Notes: generated by a model not told the origin, from the letters alone. A stretch of 30,934 bases of DNA from Sphaerosporella brunnea (GCA_008704415.1 VXIS01000442.1:1-30934), one strand, 5' to 3'; counted from the first letter of the stretch, positions 10,692-21,657 are shown. Numbers and translations: made by a program.

Positions 10692-11930
10692 CTAAGCCTT
10701 AGAGTAGCCACAGTTGGGCTTAGGCTTATCCACCCTCAACACCCATAGCAACAAATCCTCGAGCGGTACAAACACCATGAACACGCGGTTACACAGCAGC
10801 GAGACAGCCGCGGTCAACATGGCGGCCACAGCATCGAGCCAGTAATGGTTCGCGGTGGCAACAATGGTCGTCAGGATCCCAAGCGGGTACACGACGCCCA
10901 GCGCGCACAATCCCCACCTCCATGGCTGAGCACTGCGGTTCTCGTAGCCGTAACCCAGCCATCTAAACGCGCCAGCGTGGTACAAGCACGTGCTTCCGAT
11001 GATGAAAGCATAGCCGAAGTGCATACTCGGCATGGCCGCGAGATGGTTCACGAACTTTCCCGACATCCAGACGCTCTCCGCGTCGTCCCGGCGGACCGTG
11101 TCGATGAAGCCGTACTCCTTGGGCAGCAAACGTGGGGGCATGCACGGGTACGCAGTGAAAATAATAAACGCAAGGAGGTTGCACAGCGTCATCGTCCTGC
11201 GGACGACGGCGAAGATAGCGTGGTTAGGCGCGGCATAGTAGTACCAAGCCATAAAGTAGACGGTGCCAGGAATGTGGATCAGCGCATATGCCTTGTTGAA
11301 AAAGGTCAACAGGTCGGCATGACTCTCCAAAAACCACTTTTGTACCGAAATCTCTTGCACGGGAAAGAAAAAACGGAACATGGAGAACTGCTCAAACTCC
11401 AATATCCGCAAGCCGTTCTCCTGCGCCAGATCCCAGATGGCATCCGAAAACAACGCTTGAGACAAGACATGCGTCAGACGGTAGATAAAATACGTTACGA
11501 TCCAGTAAAACATCTCCATCAGGAACGGGAACTTGCACAACACACGACTCTGCCAGTTGTTGGCAAACCGGCTGGTGTTAGGTGTGAGCACAGTCGTTCC
11601 GCAGCAACTCCGTCGCTTCGGTGGGTTCTTGACTGTGCTGACAGAGTAGTCCGAGTCCGCATCGTCGTCGTCCCGCTCCATCTCTCTGTCCTCCTCGTCC
11701 ATCAACTCATCTCGTGAGTTGTTCGACTCTTGGTCCAGCAGAGAGTACCGCGTTTGTTTGCCGAACACATTGAAGCGTCTTCTCCGAGTATAGAAACAGG
11801 CGCCGAACAGAATGCTGGCTACGATCACTGGCTCTGCCCACCCAGGCAGTTTCCACGCTGGAGCACTGTGCCACTCTGGCGGGGCAGAGGCGAGGGGTAG
11901 AGCGGCGGTAGGTGTAGGAGCCACGTCCAT
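10692..11930 (-). CDS. PAP2-superfamily membrane protein, inositolphosphotransferase-like
   Basis: A single-exon gene of 412 codons. The start lies in a strong context (ACACCATGGAC). The product is a polytopic membrane protein with hydrophobic segments near residues 35-47, 139-155, 219-233, 247-262, 303-317, 340-357 and 366-381. An acidic hydrophilic stretch (about 75-95, EDREMERDDDDADSD) follows the first segment. PAP2 phosphatase signatures are visible in order: PPRLLP (265-270), PSMHFG (301-306, catalytic His about 304) and NHYWLD (361-366, His 362 and Asp 366). This arrangement matches the PAP2_3/Aur1-Ipt1 branch, whose members move phospho-head groups between lipids in Golgi or ER membranes. 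It is not a close match to Aur1 itself, whose second motif has PSLHSG rather than PSMHFG, so the substrate is unassigned. The substrate could equally be a lipid phosphate hydrolysed by a phosphatase. Confidence 0.85.
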   Translation of the reverse strand: MDVAPTPTAALPLASAPPEWHSAPAWKLPGWAEPVIVASILFGACFYTRRRRFNVFGKQTRYSLLDQESNNSRDELMDEEDREMERDDDDADSDYSVSTVKNPPKRRSCCGTTVLTPNTSRFANNWQSRVLCKFPFLMEMFYWIVTYFIYRLTHVLSQALFSDAIWDLAQENGLRILEFEQFSMFRFFFPVQEISVQKWFLESHADLLTFFNKAYALIHIPGTVYFMAWYYYAAPNHAIFAVVRRTMTLCNLLAFIIFTAYPCMPPRLLPKEYGFIDTVRRDDAESVWMSGKFVNHLAAMPSMHFGYAFIIGSTCLYHAGAFRWLGYGYENRSAQPWRWGLCALGVVYPLGILTTIVATANHYWLDAVAAMLTAAVSLLCNRVFMVFVPLEDLLLWVLRVDKPKPNCGYSKA

Positions 11931-12184
11931 GGTGTTACGGTCTAAGAGCGGTTGACGAATCTGAGCCTAAGGTACACTTTACACATGGCAAACAGGGTTG
12001 TCAGCAAGCGGCCGAGAGGGAGGAAGACTCAAAACGTACAGTTAAAATTGCCGAAACGAATGGGAAATGTGGTTTTCCAATGAGTGGAATGTTGGATGCG
12101 GATCCCGTTGAAGGATATCGACAACTTTTATGAGCGGGCCAATCGTGAGCTGTCGTGTGCTTCCCAAGACAGGCGAATACTAGT

Positions 12185-12208
12185 GGCGGCGGCGGCGGCG
12201 GCGGCGGC
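12185..12208. repeat. (GGC)8 trinucleotide repeat
   Basis: Eight perfect GGC units, about 255 bp upstream of the PAP2-like start codon on the opposite strand. It may lie in the promoter or 5'UTR of that gene and is likely to be length-variable between strains. Confidence 0.85.
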
Positions 12209-14505
12209 AGGTGTTGACGCGGAATCCGCGATGAGCACAACAGGAACGAATCAGGCTCGTGGGACAGGTTTCTTGGGAGAGGGTGAATTCGAAGGGAAGA
12301 GGGAGAAAAGGTTTAAAGGGAAAAGAAGCAGACGTTGATCAGCGCACGACCTGCAACTCAGCTCAGCAGAACAAGAAGCACAGGGCACAGCCAAGTGCAC
12401 TTCTACACCTTTAAAATCTGGCTTTGGACGTTTCAGGCGGCGGCCTCCATGCCGATTGCGTTGGTTCTGTGTATCTGCCCGCTTGGCAGACCGGGGGGGG
12501 AGTCCCAATTGCTTCCTTGCCGCTGGTCTGCAACGATAATGCTCATTTCCTTGGATACACATCCCTAGGGGGGAGGGGGGCTGTGGGGCTTCAGGCTTGA
12601 GGCTTGAGCACCAAATAGAGTCCGACGTTTGCTTTGGCCTTTTGCGGGGAACCGTCACTGCGGTACCGGATTGCAGGATATCTGCTAACCTGCAGCTACA
12701 GCAGACACGGGCTCGCGATGGCCCAAACTCCTTTTCCAAGCAGCGGCGTTCTGCTCGTTTTCGGCGGCTTCTGTGACCCGCTCGCTCCCTTTTCTTGGCA
12801 CTGCTCTCATAGGGCAAGCTGCCGCATGGATGACGTCCAGAATGTGCGGGCTGGTGGTGTCTGTGCCCGGAGCGGGATCTCGTGCTTCCTTCCCGTTCAG
12901 AACCAACACCGTCGGCAAGAAAGCTGAACGCTATTTTTGACAGCAAACCAACAACCCCCATCAACCCGCAACCCGGCATCCAATGTAAACATCAGAGAAA
13001 GCGGGAAGATATACCCCCCGCCCCCACGGAGGTAGAGTATCCACGAGGATGCGATATCGATCGACCAGGACTGGTCAGGACGCGTGGATGCCAAGGCTTC
13101 GTCGTTTGAACTTGTGGAGAATACATCGAATCTAACTCCGCTTCGGCAACGAAGCTCCGAGCCAACCTGCTCCTGCGTTTTCCTGGATACCGACCTGGCT
13201 AAGTAGCTCCCAGGAAGTCGTACATACACATCATCGCCAACTGTCAGCTCTCAATTCCCGTTGCAAACTGCGCACGTGACACTGCAGAATATGTCATTCG
13301 GAGATCCTTTGTGGCAGATCATGCGCGCGCCAATGTCAACAAGCCCACCAACGATGCTTTTTCTATCATATCGAAGCCGACGAGCTTTCTTCGGCCGAAA
13401 TCTGAGCCCTCACGCTCGGCTCCGCAGCCCGGCCGCGTAGCCCAACTTTTGTGGCACCTCACATCGTATCTATGCAATTGCGGACTCCGATATGATGTTT
13501 CCCCTGGCGGCAAATGAGGAGCACGCGCGCATCGGACCGGCCGGGTTCTGCACCGTATATGCATCGCAGCTGCGCCTGCACCGAATTCAAAACAGCAGTC
13601 GCAGATCCGGTTTCAACATTCCGTTTCGGGCTCCGAAGCGGAACAGCGGAAATATCTTACTTTTTAGCCGTCCAGCCAGCTCTTGGCGGATCGGAGCCTC
13701 GGAGGTGTAAAAAAAAAAAAAGGATCCGAAAAAAAAAAAATTCTAGGTATCCTCGGGACCAGCCAAGTGGCTGAAAACCTGCTCAAAGGAGAAATGGTTG
13801 AGCTCGAATCACCAGATCGAGAAATCCTTCGCCCTTCCCGCATTTTTTGGCTCTCAATGCCTACCCCCTCCGCTCGGTCGGCCCGTTACTGCTCCGAAGC
13901 GCCGGCCATGCTTCCGGCTTGGCAGCGCACGCAGATTGCTGCGATTGCTGAACGGTGTGATTCGAATTTTCATTCCAGGCAGTGTGCCGGCCGAGTGCGT
14001 TGCTGTGCATGGAGCAACGTCAACATTCGAAATTTCTGCCAAGAGAAGGTGTACGTATTCCAATTGACGTATTCCTGCGGGGCTATGGTGGAGCTTATAG
14101 CGGGGGGAGGGGGGGGTTGCGTGGCATTCGGGATGTGGGGTCGAGTGATGAACCGTGAGGATCCACAAGAAGCCCAGGTCCGAGTGATTCCTTGATGATC
14201 GGCAGCCTTACCAACGGTTTTTTGTGCTTCTAGACATCGATACATGACAAGGCGCGGATATATATGTATTGCATTCCAGGGCAGCAGCCTTTGTCTCAGA
14301 TCTCTTCGCATCATCTTGCAGGCTAGCTAGCAAGGAAGTGGCAAAATGCTGGAACGTCATCTTAAGAGGATTCTTGATGTGCACGTTTGACAGCTCGGGT
14401 TTTTGGGGCTGGCGGATAGTCTTATATTTACGATCTGCTGAACTTGCTATTATTATCTAAATACGTATTCCGGTGATATAGAGTACTTGGTATATATATG
14501 TAACT

Positions 14506-14543
14506 CTCCAATGTAGCTCTCTCCAATGTAACGCTCCAATGTA
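14506..14543. repeat. Three copies of CTCCAATGTA
   Basis: The 10-mer CTCCAATGTA occurs exactly at 14506-14515, 14521-14530 and 14534-14543, with 5- and 3-nt spacers. It sits just downstream of the CAX stop codon on the minus strand, after a TATATATATG stretch. A-rich runs (T-rich in the CAX transcript) lie at about 14560-14650. Confidence 0.75.
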
Positions 14544-14648
14544 ACTCTGCATCCAAATTTCAAAACAAAAAAAAAAAAAAAAACTGCTCCAAAAAAAGAA
14601 CGCCTAATCATCCCTCTGTAGACCGTGAAAAAAAAAAGGAAAGAAAAA

Positions 14649-16363
14649 TTATACAACTAGGAGACAATCGTCTTTTCGAATCATCAAGGCTTCATATGTT
14701 TGGGCCGGAAAGGTTAATTGGAATCGATCGCGGCCGCCAGAGTTCCGTCTTTGGGATAGAACCAACTCGCCAGACTTTGCACAACAGTTAGCACAATTGA
14801 CGAAGTCTTGAGGGACGGAAGCGTACGCAATGATCATATACAGAGCCAGCAAGAGGTTTCCCTCCAAGTAATTGCTCCGGCCATCTTGGATGAGATAGTT
14901 CACCAAGAGCACGCTGACAAACAGAATCATAACCTGGAACCCATCGAAGTAAAGGTTCATCTCATCGAGACCCATACACCAGCCGATGATCACAACCAGC
15001 GGGATAACCAGCAGTGCGATCTGCATGCTGCTTCCCACAGCCACACCGATAGCCAGGTCCATTTTGTCCTTGATCGCAACCGTGACGGCAGTTGCGTGCT
15101 CGGCCGCATTTCCAACGATCGGGAGGAGGATGAGGCCAACAAAAACGCGAGAAATACCGGAGGACGTAACCAGGTGGTCGATGGAGTCAACGAGGCATTC
15201 CGCGCAGATGGCAACGAGGACCGTGGAGACGGCGAGGAGGCTGAGGGCAAACCAGAGTTGTAGCGTTGGCTTTTCGGGTTCCTTCTCGAGCTCGGGCTCG
15301 GAGTCGTTGGGGGTTTCGGGAACTGTTGAAAGTGCCTGGGCGTGACTCGAGTTGCTAGAACTGCTAGTACCTGGAACTTCCTTGGGCCTCCCCCTGAAAA
15401 TATTCTCTTTCGGTGTCTTTTCGGACTCAGCGGAGTACAGATGCTCGTGCGTCCTCAGCTGGAAAAACAGATAGCTTGCATACACAAGCAGCAATATTAC
15501 TGCCGTTCCGCGCGAGAGCTGTGTGATGCCAGCGTCGCCCGCATTGCTGGCCATGTGAAAAGCGGTAGGCACGATCAGCGAAGCGCAGGAGACAACGAGC
15601 AACGAGGCGGCGGTTTGCGCGACAGTCGTGTTGAACTTTTGCTCCGTGCGATTGACTCCACCGGCCAGGAAGCACATGCCGAGGACCAAAAGAAGGTTGC
15701 TGAGGATGCTACCGATCAATGAGGTCTGCACAATCACAATCTCATGCTTAATCAGGGCAAGAATCGAGACGATGAGTTCGACTGCGTTGCCGAAAGTGGC
15801 ATTGAGAAGTCCTCCGATGACCTCGCCGCAGTAGAGAGCGACTTCTTCGGTGCCATTGGAAAGAAGTGAGGCCAGTGGCACGATTGCGATGAAGTTCATC
15901 ACGAACACGATTGTGCTAGAAGGGCTTGTCAGCCGCAGTTTGCAAAATTTGGAGGTTGAGGGAATTCAACGTACGGGTCGACACCGGCATAGTGTGTTGC
16001 GATACCGACAGGAACGAAGACGAGAAGAATGTTCATCCAACGGAACATACTGCTTTTTAGCTGGCCCAGTATCGAGAGATCTATTTTGTCCTCCTCTGCT
16101 GGTACCGCCGTACGGAATCCAGCCTCCAGGGCTCCAGTATTTGAACGTGGAACCTCATTGAGTTCTTGTTGGGAATGTGAAAATGGCATGTTTGGCTGCA
16201 GCGAAGATGATTTTGATGTTGACTTTCTTAAAAAAGAAAAGGGGTTGAAGGATACGTTTCTGCTCAGCTTTGAAGCTTGGCGACGGATGTGGTCTGTTTT
16301 GGATAAGCGGTTTGCTCGGACATAAGTAGGTAATTGAGCGCCGTGATATGTAGACTCACGCAT
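14649..16363 (-). CDS. Vacuolar Ca2+/H+ antiporter, VCX1/CAX family
   Basis: Exons complement(15975-16363) and complement(14649-15915) join across a 59-nt intron (GTACGT donor, CTGAC branch, TTCTAG acceptor), giving 551 residues. The join restores the family sequence from AGVDP into VMNFIAIVPLASLLSNGTEE. Both cation-binding alpha repeats are present: NATFGNAVEL (about residues 168-177, Glu 176) and GNAAEHATAV (398-407, Glu 402). About 11 hydrophobic segments are split by an acidic/Ser-rich cytosolic loop (about 284-348), as in fungal CAX proteins. The role is H+-driven loading of Ca2+ into the vacuole after a cytosolic Ca2+ rise, downstream of calcineurin regulation in yeast. The hydrophilic N-terminus (about 100 residues) resembles regulatory tails of CAX exchangers. 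The start is uncertain: a GTGAGT donor begins four bases into the chosen ATG (see findings). Confidence 0.92.
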
Positions 16364-16541
16364 TGTATGTGGATGGCTTCTACGTCTAGGCTGTGAGAAG
16401 CGATGACTGCGGTGCTTTTAGACGCTGATGCCCGGAGAGAAGAGGGGCAGAAGATATAATAAGGCTCCGGGCTGTGTGGGCGCAACTGAACGCACGGCAT
16501 CAATGCAGGTATAGTACGTGTAATATAGGCTGCGTGATTAA

Positions 16542-16886
16542 TTGGCTGGATTCTTTGGCGAACCCGCGAACAAGCCGTGCCCAGCGCGACAAGCATCGCG
16601 CCCAGCTCGACAAGCATCGTGCCCAGGCTTCGCTAAAGCCTCTGGCGTCATTGAGCCAGCACACAACGCAAGTGATCACGATCAGTCCACCAAGAGTCCT
16701 GGCGCTCTATCTCGAGGAAACAAGTATTTGGATCTGGCGCTTCCAGATGTTATCCAGAGAGCTAACTTGGGCTCTTTCGAGACCGCGCGCCTCAACAGGT
16801 AATACATATCGGAGATTGAAGATCGTCACCACCAGCTCCTGAGTTTCTTCCCACGCGCGTTTGACCAGGGCCGCGAGCACTTGTAG
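16542..16886 (+). pseudogene. Possible broken reading frame with 21-bp tandem repeat
   Basis: One frame runs from about 16542 to a TAG at 16884-16886, interrupted by a single TAA at 16800-16802. The part on either side of that stop reads like ordinary protein (NKYLDLALPDVIQRANLG before it, EIEDRHHQLLSFFPRAFDQG after it). The 21-bp unit beginning GCCCAGC repeats at 16579-16599 and 16600-16620 with a partial third copy. There is no ATG at a sensible place and I recognise no family. GTAATA at the stop could instead be a splice donor. Treat as a weak candidate. Confidence 0.22.
16579..16627. repeat. 21-bp tandem repeat, about 2.3 copies
   Basis: Two units of 21 bp (GCCCAGCGCGACAAGCATCG and GCCCAGCTCGACAAGCATCG, each plus one base) differ by one substitution plus the last base. 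A third partial unit GCCCAGG follows. The period is a multiple of three, so it would not disturb a reading frame. Confidence 0.8.
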
Positions 16887-19083
16887 CTACGTAGTACAGA
16901 CCAAAATGCATGCATGAATCCGCGGAGCACAGCCCGCGGTCCTCACTCTCCACGTTTGTCGATCTGGCGAGCCTGCTGGACCACGTTGCATATGTACTCT
17001 GCACTCATATGCCGTTGAGGATTTCACGCAAGAGGATTTTCTGTAAGGGCGGCAAGAGAGTCCCTGACTGCCAACAACATCGGCCATTTTGAACCCGTTG
17101 AAAGTAGTACTCGAGTACATCCCTTGCAGCTCGATTCTCCTTCAGGGATCTCGATGCCACAAAGGCCCGATGATCTGCGAGCACCGGAAATATTGACTGA
17201 GGCGAAGACCATGGAGGGATTGGGAGCCGTTCAAGGCACTGAAGGCATGGCGGAGCCGATGCGGTTCTTTGCACTCGGCATAGGTAATTATAAGCCGTGC
17301 CACAGCCTCCCGTTACAAATCATGTCATGACTGTGCGCATAGTCTCTTCTTCCGCGCTCTGCCTCCGAAAGCCACTCCGAAGGCTCACGGGGCTCTGCGG
17401 CCCTCAGGCGGAAGGTGACCGGTATTTGTCACCGGTATGGTTCGGATGCGCTGCGCATGCTGACGGAAACTTTTTGAATCGGTCCGTGCAGCATGTCACG
17501 ATTTTCAGCTGGGGTGGACTCAATTCCCCGCAATGCCCGTCAATAACTCTGGACAGAAGCGCAGCTCGTTCGCATAAACCAGCCCGCTGAACTTTGAAGA
17601 GAGCGTTTGTGTAGCAACATGCACTGCTGAGTAAACTGTGCACTGGGCCGCTGCATGATGATGACCTTTTGATTTATTTAGAAGCTATGTGTGTTCACGG
17701 TACCCGTACACCGAATTGACAGAACGAACTTCTAGGGCCGTGCTTGCACTGTCCACTGCTGCGCCCTCAACATCACGTACTCGTTATGGGTAACTATGTA
17801 TATCAACATTCACCCCGAATTGCAGCCGCGCGCACGCAACGTGTTCGGTGAAAACTAAACTAGGTCAAAATTTTAGAAACACTGACGATGGTTTATCGCT
17901 CGCTTGCCATCGGCTCGAATTCCGCCGACAATATGTCTAGTAATCGCCACCTAACCCGTTGCTAGCAGCTATACGCAGTCCTACAAATCAGCATTCGAAT
18001 GTAGCTGTTCTCCATAACGTAGGTAACTGACTGACGTTGCACACTTCTGAGGGTGGTGGATTCCCTCAATTTCATTGGTAGCAGTGTGAGAGAGGGGATG
18101 CATAACCGGCCGGGTATAAACCCTTCATGGTGGTATTCGGCGACTGTATTCTCTCTCGCTAACATGGCAGCCCCGGTCAGCTCGGCCAGCTCGATGGAAG
18201 AAGAATAAAGGTATGATGTAAGGAGCTAGACGCAAGTACATATATGCAGCTTGCAAAAGATCCAACCATCCACTAGTTGTGAGTTGTGCTCTCCACCGGA
18301 TCTGGGGGTCTTTATTCCGCGAACAATAGTCCTTGGATTCAAGAAACACTGACGTAGCTAGATAGCTCGCTCCAAACATGATGCGATATGGAGCCACAGT
18401 TGCTCGGGTTTATGCCAAGAAGCCCTCGTGCCCCCATGAGCTGTTGCTACGTGGGCGTGCTTCCGCCCCTTGACCATGCAGTGGTCGGAGTCGGCGGTGA
18501 GAATTTTATTCGTTGCCTTGCTGCGGATTGGTCCTTGAAAATACCCTATTGGAAAGCGTGGGATGGAGGACGGGATAACGGGACACGTTGGGAATCGGGT
18601 GATTAACCATGACGCACACGGGGCGGACCACGCTGGACGATACTACCCCCTCGATCGTAGCAAAGCCCCTTTCAGCCAGGTGCTGGAAAGTGGGTATCGA
18701 CTCCACAACTACTCGATAGAGAGTTTTGAGGGTTGAATATTTTGAATCGAGGACCTTGTGAAGCTAAAGGGAGCGGCAACCATGGGGGTTGGCAAAGTTT
18801 TACGATCGAAGGGATACATGTGCTGAAAACATCGGTGTCACTGTCACCGCTGCGGTGGAAACTATGACTGTGCCTGTCAGTAGACGTCATTGAGCTTGTT
18901 TGTACGGCACAATTCCACCGTTTGTCACTGATGTGAACCAGAAAGGTCGACGTAGGTTAAAGGAAGGATGCTAGTTGCATGCCTTTCCTCAGGTGTACAA
19001 TAGGGAAAACAGTCGTCCTTTTAAAACAATGGAGAATTACAGTGTCGTCGCACTCTGAGATATTTGGACAAAATACTAGAACT

Positions 19084-19098
19084 CCCCCCCCCCCCCCC
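19084..19098. repeat. Poly(C) tract, 15 nt
   Basis: An uninterrupted C run followed by GCCGCGG in non-coding DNA. The exact length is vulnerable to sequencing error. Confidence 0.75.
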
Positions 19099-19832
19099 GC
19101 CGCGGCAAGAACCTAGATCAATGTTTACCCAGACCTTCTGGCCACGAGTATTCTGGCAACACCGGCGTTCATGCTGCACCTAAAGTCATGACTCATGAAC
19201 TTCCACTGTTGATGTGATTCCATTACTCTACATCCGCCAGACCAGACCTTCCCTCCCCCAACATATTCTACTAAAAAAGCTTCACCACTTCGCGGTCACT
19301 ACATAGAGCTCGGGTTTGTTCAGATGAGCCAACCAACACAGGTGGAGTAACAGATGGCGGAGGAGAGTTTTTCCATCGCATTCAAAAAAAATATTATGTC
19401 CACAAACTTGCTTCAGCCCGTGTGGTGCACAGGACTGTTTTCACCATAAAAAATGCTCTTATTTGCTTCCAATCTACTTTGTAAGGCTCTATTGGCAAAA
19501 CAAAGCAGAAAAGCCTGTCTCTGGCCCGCTTTTGTGTTCGCTATCCGCGACTCTCCATATCCCTCGCCCTTGATAGACCGCGTGCAACATAGCCTGAAGA
19601 AGAAGAAGAAGAAATCAGCCATCAGTGGTGGTACTTGAAAGCCAGCGTGGGAAGAGTGAACTCTTCAAGTTTCCCAATTCCACTCAGAACCTGAGCTCCT
19701 TGCTCTCGTTTTTTTACGATCAACAGCACTCGCAAGACTAGGTTGAAGTACCATCTGCACCCGAAGCTTGAACACAGTCCTCGTGGGGAGATACCTTCAC
19801 CGTACTGAACGCACTACCCTGGCCATTGTATC

Positions 19833-20091
19833 CAGTGTTCCTGATAGCCAGCCCGTCTGTCGGGCTGATCGATAAGACGGGCGGGCTGTTTGGGCTGCAG
19901 GCCACCTGGCTGGCGGGCTTCGCAGGGATCATGCGCTATGGGGAATGGAGCAACAGCTACACAGAAACACTCTTCGGTTTCTTCAGTTTACGACGTAACT
20001 AGGTCGAACTGATGGTTGCATGACAGGTTCATCTCTGCTTGGCAGCCCGCCCACACAACCGGGCTTTTTGGGCTGGCTATTAGGAACACTG
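19833..20091. mobile_element. hAT-like MITE, 259 bp
   Basis: The left end begins CAGTGTTCCTGATAGCCAGC. The right end, read on the opposite strand, begins CAGTGTTCCTAATAGCCAGC. The terminal inverted repeats are therefore about 22 bp with one mismatch. The 8 bases outside the left end (ATTGTATC, 19825-19832) and right end (ATTGCATT, 20092-20099) match at 6 of 8 positions, and both differences are C/T transitions. An 8-bp target duplication and CAGTG ends are hallmarks of the hAT superfamily. Subterminal GGGCTG/CAGCCC motifs recur on both sides (19853-19920 and 20041-20076), as expected for transposase-binding sites. No transposase is encoded, so the element is non-autonomous. Confidence 0.75.
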
Positions 20092-21162
20092 ATTGCATTA
20101 CCTATGGGCCATAAGCAAGACTCGAGTTTTTACGTATAGACCAGCATCTTCTCACCGTTTATACATACCCCTCCAGCCGACCAGATGCCAAAATAACGCA
20201 CAAATAGCCACAACCATATCCTGATTATGGTATGGTTCCCGGCCGAGAAGGAACTGTGGAACCGCCAAGTGAATCCTTATGAATAGCGTTTTTTTTTGTG
20301 TTCCAAGTACCAGATTTCCCTTTTTGCACACAAGGTCCTTTTCGGCGCCTTGAAGTGCCTTGAAGTTTCTCAAGAGGACTTGCCGGTCAATCAGGCCTAT
20401 CGAGTGATATTCCATGATTACAATCATTATATCGCACTCGACTAGCACATTGTGGTTGAGTGGGCTGAGCTGGCTTCACTTCGGAGAGGATACGCGTGTT
20501 ACTGTGTGGATTTGAGGTGTACGGGAGCGGCTATTTAACGAATTGTGCTGGCATGCCTCTAAAGCAAATTTTGTCTAGCCCTGCCTTTTGTGTGATATTG
20601 AGAGCAAATTTTAGGCTTTCTGGTGTCGTGGCCGAAGGTTGGTTCGGTCTGCATCTACCTACCTTAGCAGGGTACTATTATGTGGCCCTTTCCCAAACGG
20701 TAAAGCTTATATGACTGTTATAGCGTGCTCAGGCAGAAGAAAGGGTGATGTAATTAATGGGGTTTCTGGAAAAACGGTCGGCACAAAACAGGATATCCGG
20801 TGGTAAACGCCATGACCGATCAAAAAATGGTGTTGGATCAAAGGCCAAAGTTGGGAGCAAAGTAGGGATCGATAATTACGGTTCGATTGCAGGTTGCACC
20901 GTAAAATACAGCGCTTGGGAGAGGTATAAAACTTTGTTTGAGTGAGGCGGGTCTGGGAGGCCGGTTCTGGAAATGAAGCGCCGCGTCTGGAAGGCGAGAA
21001 GATATTGATATAAAGCCCGAGTCCTGTGCCCATACTGGCACCGGCATTCCATACACCATCACCTACCAGGCAACCTGAAATGTCTCGCCATCTTGACGAA
21101 ATTCGTGACCCGCTGCAAGGCTCAAAAATAACCACGACCTTGAACCTCTGTGTACTCGCAAC

Positions 21163-21657
21163 TTGAGGACGAAACACCGCAGCCACCAAGAGCCATTTCG
21201 TCGACAAAGCTGTATTTGGGAGCTTGCAAATAACGCACTGAACTTTTGGGAAGAAATGATACCATTCGCAAGAGACCTTGCCACACTTGCAGGCAAACCC
21301 CTTCACACACTCTCTAATTCCGTACTATCGGAGCGGTCTTTGTCTCCCCGAAACCTCATTCACGATAAAAAGAGGAACTGCCTTACAGCAGAGATGGCCG
21401 ACTAGCTATCCTATATCCATGTCAACATGCGCATTCTGGAGCACTCCTTTCGCATCCCCCGCAGGTGAAATGTGGTAGAAGAAGCTCAATTGGTAGAGAT
21501 TGAGGAGAAGTTAATGGAGATGGAGGACGACCTCGTCGAGCTCGCATTTGGCTGTCCGGCGAGCGCGCATTTGGTTCTGCGACGTCGAAGAAAGTCAAAA
21601 AAGGACATAAATCACAGCACATCACTCGCCATTGGGCGCGAGTTTATTTCAGTGTAG
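21163..21657 (+). pseudogene. Possible decayed coding frame with two in-frame stops
   Basis: A single frame spans 21163-21657 with only two stops, TAG (21403-21405) and TGA (21466-21468). The middle reads SYIHVNMRILEHSFRIPRR. The last third is acidic and helix-forming (EEAQLVEIEEKLMEMEDDLV), followed by a basic patch (RRRRKSKK). Both stops could arise from C-to-T changes (CAG to TAG, CGA to TGA). No family is recognised and there is no ATG at the left end; a chance open frame remains quite possible. Confidence 0.2.

Larger units (their letters stand above)
11931..14648. other. Intergenic region between two minus-strand genes
   Basis: A 2.7-kb stretch holding the upstream region of the PAP2-like gene and the downstream region of the CAX gene. 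It contains (GGC)8 at 12185-12208, a G run near 12570, A13 and A12 tracts flanking GGATCCG at 13709-13740, and A/T-rich DNA close to the CAX stop codon. A minus-strand open frame at 12251-12979 and a plus-strand frame at 13683-14195 have no domain, odd composition and no supporting start or splice logic, so no gene is called. Confidence 0.55.

Noticed and set aside
10845..11717. 290-codon plus-strand frame across the PAP2-like gene
   Set aside because: Antisense shadow of a clear coding gene, with Arg/Val/His-rich composition and no recognisable motif.
12251..12979. 242-codon minus-strand frame
   Set aside because: Arg/Ser/Pro-rich, no domain, spans G/C runs, and no supporting start or intron pattern; most likely chance in GC-rich DNA.
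13683..14195. 170-codon plus-strand frame
   Set aside because: Its N-terminal part is mostly translated poly(A) tracts (Lys runs), and the rest has no family resemblance.
20707..21306. 199-codon minus-strand frame
   Set aside because: Starts with GTG, has no recognisable domain, and overlaps the opposite-strand candidate frame.
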